From assembly GCA_965208965.1 (NCBI GenBank), contig OZ242384.1, positions 5,146,001 through 5,210,000 on the forward strand: 64,000 nt of DNA, written 5' to 3'. Made by a program: the position numbers and the translations under genes. This document shows, piece by piece, positions 32,976-41,816 of this stretch; the stretch's first letter is position 1, and every line of letters starts with the position of its first letter. Origin of the DNA: Bin5 sp965208965 (GTDB lineage Bacteria; Chloroflexota; Anaerolineae; Caldilineales; Caldilineaceae). Under the pieces are notes generated by a model. That model was given only the letters and a program-made list of their open reading frames with translations, was not told where the DNA came from and ran no database searches.

Positions 32976-32992
32976 AATATGCGGTTGTAGTA
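32976..32992 (-). repeat. Right terminal inverted repeat of the IS701-family element
   Basis: AATATGCGGTTGTAGTA on the plus strand. It contains the stop codon (32988-32990) of the frameshifted transposase reading frame and is followed by TTAG. Confidence 0.92.
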
Positions 32993-33006
32993 TTAGGAGC
33001 CATTAG

Positions 33007-34221
33007 GTGAAAATCCAGAAACTTGAAACAATCTGGTTCGAAGAACAGTTCAATACGCTCTGGCTGCGCATCCACACGGACGAGGGCCTGGTCGGGCTGG
33101 GTGAAACGTATTACGTGCCTCGCGCCGTTGCCGCGGTGATCCATGATGTCTTCGCCAACCTGCTGATTGGGCGCTCTGCTTTCGACATCGAGAACCACTG
33201 GAACAACATGTTCGCTACGGTGAACTTTTTCGGGTTCGCCGGCGCCGAGACCCGCGCCATTTCGACGGTGGATGTGGCTCTTTGGGACCTGCTGGGGCAG
33301 TACACCGGCCAGCCCATCTACAACATGCTAGGCGGGCGCAACCGTGATCGCATTCCCATCTACAACACATGTGTCAGCCATGGGCCCCACATGGACTACC
33401 ACGCCTGGATGGAGGGGCGGGCTGGTGAACTTGCGCAGGAGTTGCTGTCTACGGGAGTTCGAGCGATGAAAATCTGGCCCTGGGACCAGTTCGGCGTTTC
33501 ATTGGGTGGTCCTGTTGGACAGCGCGCAGGGGTGGGCGCAGTGGGGCCTGTCGGCCACTACCTGGACCCGGATGATCTCAAGCGCGGCCTCGAACCGATC
33601 CAACAGATCCGGGCGGCGGTTGGCGACAAGATGCAGATTGCGATCGAAGGGCACGCGCGCTGGAACCTGCCCATCGCCATAGATATCGGCCGTGCTCTCG
33701 AACCGTACGACATCATGTGGCTGGAAGAGATCATTCCCCCCGACAACGTCGACTCCTATGCACGCTTGGCTGCTGCCACCAAAGTTCCCATTTGCGTGAG
33801 CGAGCGCCTCTTTACCCGGTTCGGTTTCCGTCAGGTCGTGGAGAAGAACGCGGCCCACATCGTGATGCCCGACATGGCTTGGACCGGCGGCCTGACCGAG
33901 ACGCGTAAAATTGTTGCGATGGCGGACACCTACTACCTGCCCTTTACCACCCATGACACGATCGGTCCTGTTGCCTTGTGGTCGGCCGCACATTTGGCGG
34001 CGCATGCGCCCAATGCGATGATCATGGAGACAGTACGGGCATACACACAGGGCTGGTACAATGATGTGATGACCGAGGAGTTGGTGATCCGAGACGGTCA
34101 GCTAGAGTTTCCCGACAGGCCTGGGCTCGGGACGGCACTGAGGCCTGAAGTGCTGGAGCGCAGCGATGTTCATGTCGAGGTCAGCGACGCTTCCAGTCTT
34201 AAGGATGTGTCGACGGGCTAG
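33007..34221 (+). CDS. Mandelate racemase/muconate lactonizing enzyme family protein
   Basis: The 404-residue enolase-superfamily protein has a capping domain (MKIQKLETIWFEEQF) and a barrel with MKIWPWDQFG (catalytic Lys region), metal ligands in AIEGHARWN, WLEEIIPPDN and CVSERLFTRFG, and His in TTHDTIGPVA. This is the layout of sugar-acid dehydratases of the mandelate racemase subgroup; the substrate is unknown. The GTG start is preceded by TTAGGAG, and the TTAG part of it is the IS target duplication, so the ribosome-binding site survived the insertion but the native promoter is now 1.5 kb away. It is followed by an antitoxin relic rather than by its pathway partner. Confidence 0.87.
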   Translation: MKIQKLETIWFEEQFNTLWLRIHTDEGLVGLGETYYVPRAVAAVIHDVFANLLIGRSAFDIENHWNNMFATVNFFGFAGAETRAISTVDVALWDLLGQYTGQPIYNMLGGRNRDRIPIYNTCVSHGPHMDYHAWMEGRAGELAQELLSTGVRAMKIWPWDQFGVSLGGPVGQRAGVGAVGPVGHYLDPDDLKRGLEPIQQIRAAVGDKMQIAIEGHARWNLPIAIDIGRALEPYDIMWLEEIIPPDNVDSYARLAAATKVPICVSERLFTRFGFRQVVEKNAAHIVMPDMAWTGGLTETRKIVAMADTYYLPFTTHDTIGPVALWSAAHLAAHAPNAMIMETVRAYTQGWYNDVMTEELVIRDGQLEFPDRPGLGTALRPEVLERSDVHVEVSDASSLKDVSTG

Positions 34222-34311
34222 GGCGCATTCACTGTGGCCTTGTTGGGGCTTGAGGGATTTCGCATACGATATCAATCTTGCAAAGCGGACAAAAAACGAA
34301 GACCAACCTTG

Positions 34312-34644
34312 ATGAAATCTCTGACAGATTGGAGAAATCTGGACAAAAAGAAGGATGAGGACATTGACTTTAGCGAGATCCCGGAAGTTACGGCGGAATA
34401 AATAGCTCGCGCCACCTTGCGGGTTGGGGGCAAACCTGTTCTAAGACGAAAAGTGCAAGTCAAAATCTATTTGGACGCCGAAGTAGTGGCGTATTTCAAG
34501 GCGCAAGCCGGAGGCCGGGGATATCAGACGTTGGTCAATGAAGCGCTGAAGGAAAGAATTCGGAGAGAGGGCATTGAGACCCTTCTGCGTCGTGTGACTA
34601 GCGAAGAAATGAGCCCAGGGGCGAGTCCAGCTAAGTGCCCTTGA
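34312..34644 (+). pseudogene. BrnA-type antitoxin, interrupted by a nonsense codon, without its toxin
   Basis: An ATG at 34312 opens MKSLTDWRNLDKKKDEDIDF, continues SEIPEVTAE, then meets TAA at 34399-34401. In the same frame the sequence resumes IARATLRVGGKPVLRR and goes on to YLDAEVVAYFKAQ, YQTLVNEALKERI and an end at 34644. Together these form a BrnA-like ribbon-helix-helix antitoxin (DFSEIPE...PVLR...LD.EVV.YFKAQ). The single change GAA to TAA would explain the break. A TTG at 34417 could restart the DNA-binding half. The BrnT toxin that normally precedes BrnA is absent; the enolase gene ends 90 bases upstream. So this is a decayed orphan. Confidence 0.75.
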
Positions 34645-34843
34645 TTTCTCGCCTGGACTGTGGTTTGCTGGTCGCGGAAAAGTCCACCAGCGGAGGTCAG
34701 TCATTGACAAGTCTTGTCAGATAGCATTGAATTACCAACGCGTCGACGCCGTCTAGGGACCTCACATCCAACCCAATGTGGATAGGCGCACTCTTCTTCT
34801 GCTCACTTTTTCATCCCTTATCTGCCATAAAAGAGAAGGTTTC

Positions 34844-35812
34844 ATGAACATGAATGTCGTGATTGCTTACCCCGGATTCGGGGATATCGAGATAGAGAAA
34901 GAGATTCTGAGCGCTGCGGGCCTGGAGATCGAGCATGTCGGCAACCTGGATACTGAAGCGGCCAGGAAGGCCGCACGGCAGTGCGATGCTCTGATGGTAA
35001 CTATCCAGCCGGTGCGGGCGGATCTCATTCGGAGCTTGGAACGTTGCCGGCTGATCTGCCGCGTCGGAACTGGATTGGACGCGATTGACATCGAGGCGGC
35101 CACGGAGCGGGGCATTTGGGTGACCTACGCTCCCGACTATTCGATTGATGAGGTCTCTACGCACGCCATTGCGCTGGTGCTTGCTCAGGCGCGCGGTCTG
35201 CCAGGCCTTCTCGGCGCGACACGCCAGGGAATCTGGAACAGTGAATCGGGCGGCATTCTCTACCGATTCGGCGACCAGACACTGGGCGTAGTTGGCTGCG
35301 GTCGCATCGGCCAGGCGACTGCCGCAAAGGGTCGCGGGTTGGGGCTCGAGGTCCTGGTGTACGATCCCTACGTGGATGCGACGGCAATGGAGGAGCTCGG
35401 TGTTCAGGTCGTCGACCTGGAGACGCTGCTGCGTAAGTCGGACCATATATCGCTGCACTCGCCGCTGACGGATGAGACCCGCCACCTGATAAATGCAGAG
35501 ACGCTGACGATGATGAAACCGACAGCCTATCTGGTAAACGCGGCGCGCGGTGCATTGGTAGACGAGGACGCGCTGCTGGCGGCTGTTCAGGGTGGACAGA
35601 TCGCCGGCGCCGCGCTGGACGTGTTGAATGTCGAACCGATCGCGGCTGACCATCCCTTCCTGAAGGAAGAGCGCATCTTGCTCACGCCCCATGCGGGGTG
35701 GTATTCTGAGGAATCCAAGGTCGATGTACGCGTGCAGGGAGCGGAAGAGGTGGTACGCGTTTTGCGGGGCGAGCGGCCGCGAGCGCCGGTCAATGAGGTT
35801 CCAAATGGATAG
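34844..35812 (+). CDS. D-2-hydroxyacid dehydrogenase (phosphoglycerate dehydrogenase-like)
   Basis: The 322-residue paralogue of the gene at 29924 has the NAD motif GVVGCGRIGQATAAKG, the catalytic Arg in NAARGALVDE, the Glu in LNVEPI and the His in LTPHAGWYS. The first 100 residues form the substrate domain. The ATG at 34844 matches the start of the conserved fold; GAGAAGG precedes it. It is 24 bases ahead of an SDR gene, and an E1/E2 oxoacid dehydrogenase set follows, so it may supply or remove a 2-oxoacid used by that complex. That link is inferred from the operon only. Confidence 0.9.
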   Translation: MNMNVVIAYPGFGDIEIEKEILSAAGLEIEHVGNLDTEAARKAARQCDALMVTIQPVRADLIRSLERCRLICRVGTGLDAIDIEAATERGIWVTYAPDYSIDEVSTHAIALVLAQARGLPGLLGATRQGIWNSESGGILYRFGDQTLGVVGCGRIGQATAAKGRGLGLEVLVYDPYVDATAMEELGVQVVDLETLLRKSDHISLHSPLTDETRHLINAETLTMMKPTAYLVNAARGALVDEDALLAAVQGGQIAGAALDVLNVEPIAADHPFLKEERILLTPHAGWYSEESKVDVRVQGAEEVVRVLRGERPRAPVNEVPNG

Positions 35813-35836
35813 GTGCTGCAAAGGAGATCGAGCGCG

Positions 35837-36652
35837 ATGACCCACCCACTCTTTGACCTGACAGGCCGCGTGGCCATCGTTTCGGGCGCGGCTAGCGGCA
35901 TGGGACGGATTACATCGATGGGCTTCGCCGAAGTCGGCGCGGATGTGGTCCTGCTGGACATCAACGATGTCGGCGCCCAGGAAACCGCGCATGAAATTGA
36001 GAAGCTGGGCCGCCGGGCCCTTCCGGTCAACTGTGATATCTCCGACCCCGATCAGATCCGGGCTATGTTCGAACAGGTCGACAACGAATTTGGGCGCGTC
36101 GATGTGCTTAGCAACATCGCCGGTGAAGGCATTCGCACAGACCCGTTGAATCTGACCGAGGACCAGATACAGCAGGTGATGCAGAATCTGGTTGTGGGTC
36201 GCTACATCTGCACGCAGGAGGCGGCCAAACGGATGATGTCAAATGGCCGCGGCAGCATTTTCAGCATCGTCTCGATCGCCGGGATTAGCGCGCTCGGTCG
36301 CGGCCACATTGCTTACAGTATGGCGATGGGCGCGGTGGGCGCGATGACGCGGGAGCTGAGCACCGAGTGGAGCAGCCTGGGCGTGCGCGTTAACGCTATT
36401 GTATGCGCCCAGATTATGAACGAGGACTTGCGCGTAAGGATTGAGGCGGACCCCGTTCTTGGCGCTTCCTACTTGCGCGGTTTGCCGATTGGGCGGATGG
36501 GTGATCCCAGCGACATTAAGGGTCCGGCGATCTTTCTAGCCTCTGATGCCTCCTCGTGGATGACGGGCGCTTTGATCCCTCTGGATGGCGGCAATCTGGC
36601 CAAAAACGTCAGCGGTTCTCATCCTGGAATGCCTGCAGTCGTGCCGGCCTGA
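35837..36652 (+). CDS. SDR family protein lacking the catalytic lysine
   Basis: The 271-residue short-chain dehydrogenase has the cofactor motif SGAASGMGRI near residue 14, NIAGEG, and Ser in IVSIAG. The active-site tyrosine is present in HIAYSMAMGAVGA, but the residue four places on, normally Lys, is Met (codons tac agt atg gcg atg). Without this Lys, which lowers the Tyr pKa and binds the ribose, normal SDR catalysis should be weak or absent. The rest of the fold (PIGRMGDPSDIKGPAIFLASD, then GGN near the end) is intact, so this is not a decayed gene. AAGGAG precedes the ATG. It sits in an operon between a hydroxyacid dehydrogenase and E1-alpha. Confidence 0.86.
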   Translation: MTHPLFDLTGRVAIVSGAASGMGRITSMGFAEVGADVVLLDINDVGAQETAHEIEKLGRRALPVNCDISDPDQIRAMFEQVDNEFGRVDVLSNIAGEGIRTDPLNLTEDQIQQVMQNLVVGRYICTQEAAKRMMSNGRGSIFSIVSIAGISALGRGHIAYSMAMGAVGAMTRELSTEWSSLGVRVNAIVCAQIMNEDLRVRIEADPVLGASYLRGLPIGRMGDPSDIKGPAIFLASDASSWMTGALIPLDGGNLAKNVSGSHPGMPAVVPA

Positions 36653-36706
36653 GTCTGCCCCGTCCGGCTGATGACCGACATACTCAACACAATGGAGGTG
36701 GGTGGC

Positions 36707-37672
36707 ATGGCGCAGTCCGAGCAACTCCTTTCTCTCTACGAGCAGATGCTCATTATCCGCTACACAGAGGAGCAGTTGGCCCGATCACATCAGATGGGCC
36801 TTATTCACGGCGCCTGCCATACCTACGTCGGCGAAGAGGCAATCGCGACCGGCGTGTGTGCACACCTGCGCCCTGACGATGCCGTTTTCAGTACGCACCG
36901 CGGGCATGGTCACGCGCTGGCGAAAGGGGTAAGCTCGCGAGAGGTGATTGCCGAGCTCTTCGGGCGGGCGACAGGCTGCTCGCAGGGAAGGGGAGGCAGT
37001 ATGCACCTCTTCAAGCCGGAGGTCGGGATGATGGGAACGAGCGGAATCGTTGGCCCGTGCATCCTGCAAGCGACCGGTGCTGGATATTCCTTCAAACTGC
37101 TCAAAACAGACCAGGTCGGCGTCGCCTTTTTCGGCGATGGGGCGGTGAACAACGGCGCCTTTCACGAAGGACTGAACCTGGCGAGCATCTGGAAGCTGCC
37201 GACACTTTTCATTTGCGAGAACAATCTCTATGCCACTGAGGTGCCCTTTGCCTATTCGTCCGGCAATCCCCACGTGGGCAACCGGGGACCTGTCTACGGG
37301 ATGGAAAGCCTTACGGTAGATGGAAACGACGTGTTGGCCGTCTTTGAAGCGGCGGAGGAAGCAGTGCAACGGGCACGAGGGGGAAAAGGGCCCACTCTGA
37401 TCGAGTGCCGAACTTATCGCACGCGTGCCCATGCAGAAGGTATGCGAGACGCCGGGTACCGAACGCAGGAAGAGGTCGAGGAGTGGAAGGAACGGGACCC
37501 GATCACGCGCTACAACGAGTGGCTCCTGGAGAATGAAGAGGCGGGTACCGAAACACTGGCCGCGATTGAAGCAGAGGTGAAGGAAATGGTAGCCGACGCG
37601 GAGGAATTCGCTCGCAACAGCCCATGGCCGGAGCCTGATTCGGTCAGCGAACATGTATTCAACCAGAGGTGA
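36707..37672 (+). CDS. Oxoacid dehydrogenase E1 component, alpha subunit (first cluster)
   Basis: The 321-residue protein is the TPP-binding subunit of a pyruvate/acetoin/branched-chain type dehydrogenase. HRGHGHALAKG and GRGGSMHLF are conserved. The TPP/Mg motif starts at FFGDGAVNNGAFHEGLN and ends at ENN, and the phosphorylation-loop region is TRAHAEGM. The ATG at 36707 has GGAGG ten bases ahead; a further in-frame ATG at 36671 has no such site. It overlaps the leader of the beta subunit (stop to next ATG only five bases). With E1-beta and E2 it decarboxylates a 2-oxoacid to an acyl group on lipoyl-E2. Acetoin or a branched keto acid are plausible substrates. Confidence 0.92.
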   Translation: MAQSEQLLSLYEQMLIIRYTEEQLARSHQMGLIHGACHTYVGEEAIATGVCAHLRPDDAVFSTHRGHGHALAKGVSSREVIAELFGRATGCSQGRGGSMHLFKPEVGMMGTSGIVGPCILQATGAGYSFKLLKTDQVGVAFFGDGAVNNGAFHEGLNLASIWKLPTLFICENNLYATEVPFAYSSGNPHVGNRGPVYGMESLTVDGNDVLAVFEAAEEAVQRARGGKGPTLIECRTYRTRAHAEGMRDAGYRTQEEVEEWKERDPITRYNEWLLENEEAGTETLAAIEAEVKEMVADAEEFARNSPWPEPDSVSEHVFNQR

Positions 37673-37677
37673 AGGCC

Positions 37678-38655
37678 ATGCGAGAGTTGACTTACGTTGA
37701 AGCCACTCTGGAGGCTCTTGACAGCGCGATGGCGCGCGATCCATCGATCTTCGTTGTGGGCGAAGGGATTGGCGAACGGGGAGGTAACTTCAATACCACC
37801 GTCGGTCTCTACGATAAGTATGGACCCGAGCGCCTCTGCGACACGCCCATCAGCGAACGCGGCTTCGTCGGCATGTGTGCCGGCGCCGCCATGACCGGCA
37901 CGCGGCCCGTTGTCGACTTCATGTTTCTGGACTTTATCCTCGACGCTTTTGGCGAGCTGGTCAATCAGATCGCTAAAATGCAGTACATGAGCAGCGGCCG
38001 GCTCAAGATGCCAATCCTGCTACGCGGCGCGATTGGCATCGGCCACTCTGCCGCGACCCATCACTCGGGCAGCTACTACCCGATCTTTGCTCATCTTCCT
38101 GGATTCAGAGTGGTGGTGCCCGCCATTCCCAGCGACGCCAAAGGGCTCTTTGCCACTGCTCTGCAGAGCGACGACCCGGTACTCTTTCTCGAACACAAGT
38201 CGCTGTTGTTCAATCGCGGCGACGTGCCTGAGGGTGACTACACAATCCCCTTCGGCCAGGCGCGCATTGCTCGCGAGGGGTCGGACTGCACGCTCGTTGC
38301 CATCGGTTCGATGGTAGACAAGTCAGTTTCGGTTTGCGACAAGCTGGCAGAGGATGGCATTTCGGCCGAGGTAATAGATCCGCGCACGATCGCTCCCCTC
38401 GATATGGCGACGGTCCTGGAGTCGGTCAACAAGACGGGACGGCTCCTGATTGTGGACGAGACTTTCCAGCCGTGCGGAGTGGGCGCCGAAATCGCAGCAC
38501 AGGTCATTGACCAGGGGTTTGACGACCTGGACGCCCCGATTCGCCGTCTGAACGGCGCGCATGTGCCGACGCCTTACAGTCCGCCGTTGGAGCTTGCCAT
38601 CGTTCCTGAGTCGGACGACATTGAACAGAGCGTACGCGATCTGCTTGCTGAATAA
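37678..38655 (+). CDS. Oxoacid dehydrogenase E1 component, beta subunit (first cluster)
   Basis: The 325-residue partner of E1-alpha starts MRELTYVEATLEALDSAM, with GEGIGERGGNFNTT, SERGFVGMCAGAAMTGTRPVV and GIGHSAATHHSG among its conserved parts. Transketolase-like pyrimidine and C-terminal domains can be followed to the end (AEVIDPRTIAPLD). AGAGGTGA precedes the ATG and includes the stop of the alpha gene, implying coupled translation. It is followed 76 bases later by E2. Confidence 0.93.
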   Translation: MRELTYVEATLEALDSAMARDPSIFVVGEGIGERGGNFNTTVGLYDKYGPERLCDTPISERGFVGMCAGAAMTGTRPVVDFMFLDFILDAFGELVNQIAKMQYMSSGRLKMPILLRGAIGIGHSAATHHSGSYYPIFAHLPGFRVVVPAIPSDAKGLFATALQSDDPVLFLEHKSLLFNRGDVPEGDYTIPFGQARIAREGSDCTLVAIGSMVDKSVSVCDKLAEDGISAEVIDPRTIAPLDMATVLESVNKTGRLLIVDETFQPCGVGAEIAAQVIDQGFDDLDAPIRRLNGAHVPTPYSPPLELAIVPESDDIEQSVRDLLAE

Positions 38656-38731
38656 GTGAAATTGCCGAAGACCTGCGAGAACGCGCTCACCAACGCCTTC
38701 GAAACAACTGCCTTTCAATAGAGGGAATCCG

Positions 38732-40111
38732 ATGGCCTACGAAGTGACGATGCCGCGCCTGGGATGGACGATGGAAGAGGGCGTCTTCGGCGAATGGCTG
38801 AAACAGGATGGAGACGAGGTTAAGGCCGGCGACCTGCTCTTCACTGTCGAGGGGGACAAAGCTACGCAGGAGGTCGAGGTATTTGAGAGCGGCATCTTGC
38901 GACTTCCCTCCGGCGCCCCTGCGCCAGGTGATGTCATTCCTGTCGGCGCACTGCTCGCGTATATCGTCCAGGCCGGAGAATCGCTTCCTGCGGAGAGTAG
39001 CGTTCCGGCCCAGCCGGAAGGGCGAAAAGAGCAGACCAGTACGTCGAGTCCTACCGATCCTTCCGGGCCTACTGTCCGGAGAACTCCGGCGACGCAAGCA
39101 GTTGTTGCGGACGGTCGCCGCGAACCAGCCATTAGTCCCCGGGCAAGGCGGGTAGCCGGTGAGCTGGGCGTGGACTGGACTCAACTTACGGGCAGCGGCC
39201 GCACAGGACGCATCGTCGAACGGGATGTGCGCGCTGCCGCAGAGAGGATCGTTGAACCAGTCGGTGTGGACATGTCGCCGGTCGCCCGCCGTATGGCTGC
39301 GGAAGCAGACATTTCTCTGGAAGAGCTGACGGCCATCAGGCCGGACGGCCGGATTCAACGCGAGGACGTTGAAGCTGCAATCGCGTCAAGACGACAGAGT
39401 GTGCTGGCTGGCGAAGCGCCGAGTCAGATCGAGTCACATAGCCGCATCCGGCAGATTACGGCCCAACGCATGGCAGAGAGCGCGCACACAACTGCCCCTG
39501 TAACGTTGACCACGGAGGCCGATGCCACCGAGTTGGTGGCGTTACGTGAACAGCTGAAGTCCAGCTACGCTCGAAGAAGGCTGGCGGTGCCAAGCTACAA
39601 CGACATCTATCTCAAATTGACAGCCGCCGCGTTGCAGGAACATCCCACGCTCAATGCCAGTTGGAGCGATGATGGGCTGATACTTCACGGCGGAATCCAC
39701 ATCGGCTTTGCGGTTGAGACTGAGAAGGGGCTGCTGGCTCCTGTGCTGAGAGACGTTCCTGCAAAGTCGTTGCGCGCGATAGCAGAAGAGACTGCCGGCC
39801 TGATCGAGGGTGCGCACCAGGAACGCTTGGGGCATGAGGCGATGCAGGGCGGAACATTCACTATCACAAATCTGGGCATGTTCGGCATTGACGCCTTCAC
39901 TCCCATCATCAATCTGCCCCAAGCAGCCATTCTGGGGATTGGGCGCATCGTCTGCAAGCCGGCCGTACACGAGGGGGAGGTCGTTCCCCGCCAGATGGTT
40001 GCACTCAGCCTGACCTTTGATCATCGCATCGTGGACGGTGCTCCTGCGGCCCGTTTCCTTAACACTGTGCGCGAGTACGTCTCCGAGCCCGTTTTGTGGC
40101 TCACTTCTTGA
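38732..40111 (+). CDS. Dihydrolipoamide acyltransferase, E2 (first cluster), with two subunit-binding domains
   Basis: The 459-residue protein has one lipoyl domain (lipoylated Lys43 in EGDKATQEV), a Pro/Ser/Thr-rich linker, two successive peripheral-subunit-binding domains (about 131-168, ISPRARRVAGELGVDW; about 180-216, MSPVARRMAAEADISL), and a catalytic core. The active-site His431 and Asp435 are in FDHRIVDGAP. Most E2 proteins have a single binding domain; a double one is unusual and is also seen in the second cluster. It receives the acyl group from E1 and passes it to CoA. No E3 gene is present, so lipoamide dehydrogenase must be shared from elsewhere. Confidence 0.92.
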   Translation: MAYEVTMPRLGWTMEEGVFGEWLKQDGDEVKAGDLLFTVEGDKATQEVEVFESGILRLPSGAPAPGDVIPVGALLAYIVQAGESLPAESSVPAQPEGRKEQTSTSSPTDPSGPTVRRTPATQAVVADGRREPAISPRARRVAGELGVDWTQLTGSGRTGRIVERDVRAAAERIVEPVGVDMSPVARRMAAEADISLEELTAIRPDGRIQREDVEAAIASRRQSVLAGEAPSQIESHSRIRQITAQRMAESAHTTAPVTLTTEADATELVALREQLKSSYARRRLAVPSYNDIYLKLTAAALQEHPTLNASWSDDGLILHGGIHIGFAVETEKGLLAPVLRDVPAKSLRAIAEETAGLIEGAHQERLGHEAMQGGTFTITNLGMFGIDAFTPIINLPQAAILGIGRIVCKPAVHEGEVVPRQMVALSLTFDHRIVDGAPAARFLNTVREYVSEPVLWLTS

Positions 40112-40493
40112 CGGCTTCCGGTCCGGCGGTTCTTACACTTCAGCCTCTCTCCACCACAGGCCTACTTCTTCAACAGCGACTTCATACGTCTCTTTGCGCT
40201 CCATTGTCGGAGTGCGCACAGCCTGATGGGTCTGCTGATCTGTCCCCAGATCCCATTTGAACGCGCTAACTCAGCGTGTGTGACGTAGTTCAGGATGAGG
40301 AGCGACCCAGCTTGCTGGGCATCGACCTCGAAAACCTTGTTGTTTCCTTGATGTCAAATTGAACTCTACAGGCGAACGAAGATTGAGCATGTGAAAAAAT
40401 TGACAATATGTCTGAATTCCTTAGGATTGGGAAAGCCCCGTTAGGCGAGATGCCAAAAAGTCACATTCAAATTCACAGAGGAGAACTCCAACA
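40112..40493 (+). promoter_or_regulatory. Intergenic region with probable promoter of the second ABC importer
   Basis: This 382-base spacer holds no credible gene. TTGACA (40400-40405), a 16-base spacer and TAGGAT (40422-40427) form a likely promoter for the binding-protein gene at 40494, which has GAGGAG just before its ATG. I saw no terminator for the E2 operon. Confidence 0.5.
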
Positions 40494-41816
40494 ATGACGC
40501 AAAGAGAATCCTTGTCCCGAAGAACATTTCTCAAAGTAAGTGGAACATTCGCCGGCGCGGCTGTACTGGCGGCCTGTGCGCCCGTTGCCGCCCCTGCAGA
40601 CGGCGGCGCAATGGACGATGGGGCGATGGCCGAGCCCGTTACGATTCGCTACGGCCGCCACGATCCAGCCGCAGGCGTTGCAACAACGCTCGAATCGTTC
40701 CATGAAGAGTATCCGGACATTGTGGTCAGCGTAGAGCAGATCGGCGAGTTTCACGCCAAAATTCCGGCTTTGGCAGCGGCCGGCACACTGCCCGATGTCG
40801 TTCGCAGTTGGGAGGCGATGGCGCTCGACCTGGGACGCAACAACCAATTCATCGACATTCAGCCCTATGTTGACGGCGAACCCGGTTACGACGCTGACGA
40901 CTTCTACGAGAACTGGTGGAACTACCCGGTCGTGGAAGGGAAGCGCTTCGGCATCCCCGATGCGGCCGCGCCCCATATAACCTTCTACAACGCAGACCTC
41001 TTCGACGCCGCGGGTGTCGAGCATCCTAACAAGGACAGCTTTACCTGGACCGACTTCGAGGAGAAGGCCCGCGGCATCAGCGATCCGGACAACAAGATCT
41101 GGGGGTCGGAGACGATACCGGTTGGCTGGCACATGTACAGTGTCAAACAGGCCTGGCAGAATGGCGGCAGCTACTACAGCCCCGATTTCCGCGAGTGCTG
41201 GCTTGACAAAGAGGAGACAATCCAGGCTATTCAATTCTGGGCCGATTTGCTGCTGGACGGCAATGTGATGCCTTCGCCATCTCAGATTGTCGGTATTGGC
41301 GGCGCTGGCGCCGCTGCGGAACTCCTGGCTGCCGGCAAGATCGGTATGCAGCGCATGGGTTCCTGGGTCACTGGAAGTCTTGTAGACGCCGGATTCCGCT
41401 TTAATGTAGTGGCCGAGCCCAGTCAGACCCAACGCGACACAATCACGCACGGCGCGTTCAACAACATTTCAACAACCTCCGAGAACAAGGATACGGCCTG
41501 GATCTGGCTCAATTACAACACCAGCACCCAGGGTATCTACAACTACGCCTCTAACGCGAATTTCCCGGGTACTCGTCGCTCATCGAATGAAATCGAACCG
41601 TTCCCCTGGGTCGCGGATGTTGACTTTGAAGTAGACTGGGACGTCGTACCCGACGCCTTGACTTACGGACACATTCTACCGGGGCCGGCCAATGAGGGTG
41701 AGGCACTGAAGCTGATCGGCGACGCGCTGGATAAGGTGTATTCCGGCGATGTCCAGGCCGCCGATATCTTCCCCGAAGTGGCGCCAAAGGTAACGGCCGT
41801 TATTTCGGATGTATAG
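40494..41816 (+). CDS. Extracellular sugar-binding protein with Tat lipoprotein signal (second ABC importer)
   Basis: The 440-residue family 1 solute-binding protein starts MTQRESLSRRTFLKVSG: twin Arg at 9-10 with FLK marks export by the Tat pathway, so it folds before leaving the cytoplasm. The lipobox LAAC (Cys28) follows, giving a membrane-anchored lipoprotein, with an Ala/Pro/Gly tether to about 50. The binding fold begins VTIRYGRHDPAAGVATTLESF and ends GDVQAADIFPEV. Two permease genes follow, so this is the capture subunit of a second sugar importer. The other importer's binding protein uses the Sec-type signal, which suggests the two serve different substrates or cofactors. Confidence 0.92.
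   Translation: MTQRESLSRRTFLKVSGTFAGAAVLAACAPVAAPADGGAMDDGAMAEPVTIRYGRHDPAAGVATTLESFHEEYPDIVVSVEQIGEFHAKIPALAAAGTLPDVVRSWEAMALDLGRNNQFIDIQPYVDGEPGYDADDFYENWWNYPVVEGKRFGIPDAAAPHITFYNADLFDAAGVEHPNKDSFTWTDFEEKARGISDPDNKIWGSETIPVGWHMYSVKQAWQNGGSYYSPDFRECWLDKEETIQAIQFWADLLLDGNVMPSPSQIVGIGGAGAAAELLAAGKIGMQRMGSWVTGSLVDAGFRFNVVAEPSQTQRDTITHGAFNNISTTSENKDTAWIWLNYNTSTQGIYNYASNANFPGTRRSSNEIEPFPWVADVDFEVDWDVVPDALTYGHILPGPANEGEALKLIGDALDKVYSGDVQAADIFPEVAPKVTAVISDV

Larger units (their letters stand above)
31502..32992 (+). mobile_element. Complete IS701-family insertion sequence
   Basis: The element is 1491 bases. Its 17-bp terminal inverted repeats match at 16 positions: TACTACAACCGCACATT (31502-31518) and AATATGCGGTTGTAGTA (32976-32992). 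The flanks carry the 4-bp direct repeat TTAG (31498-31501 and 32993-32996), which fits the YTAR target preference of the IS701 family. The ends and duplication are intact, so insertion is probably recent. It carries one transposase gene. The right end sits within the ribosome-binding region of the next gene. Confidence 0.93.
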
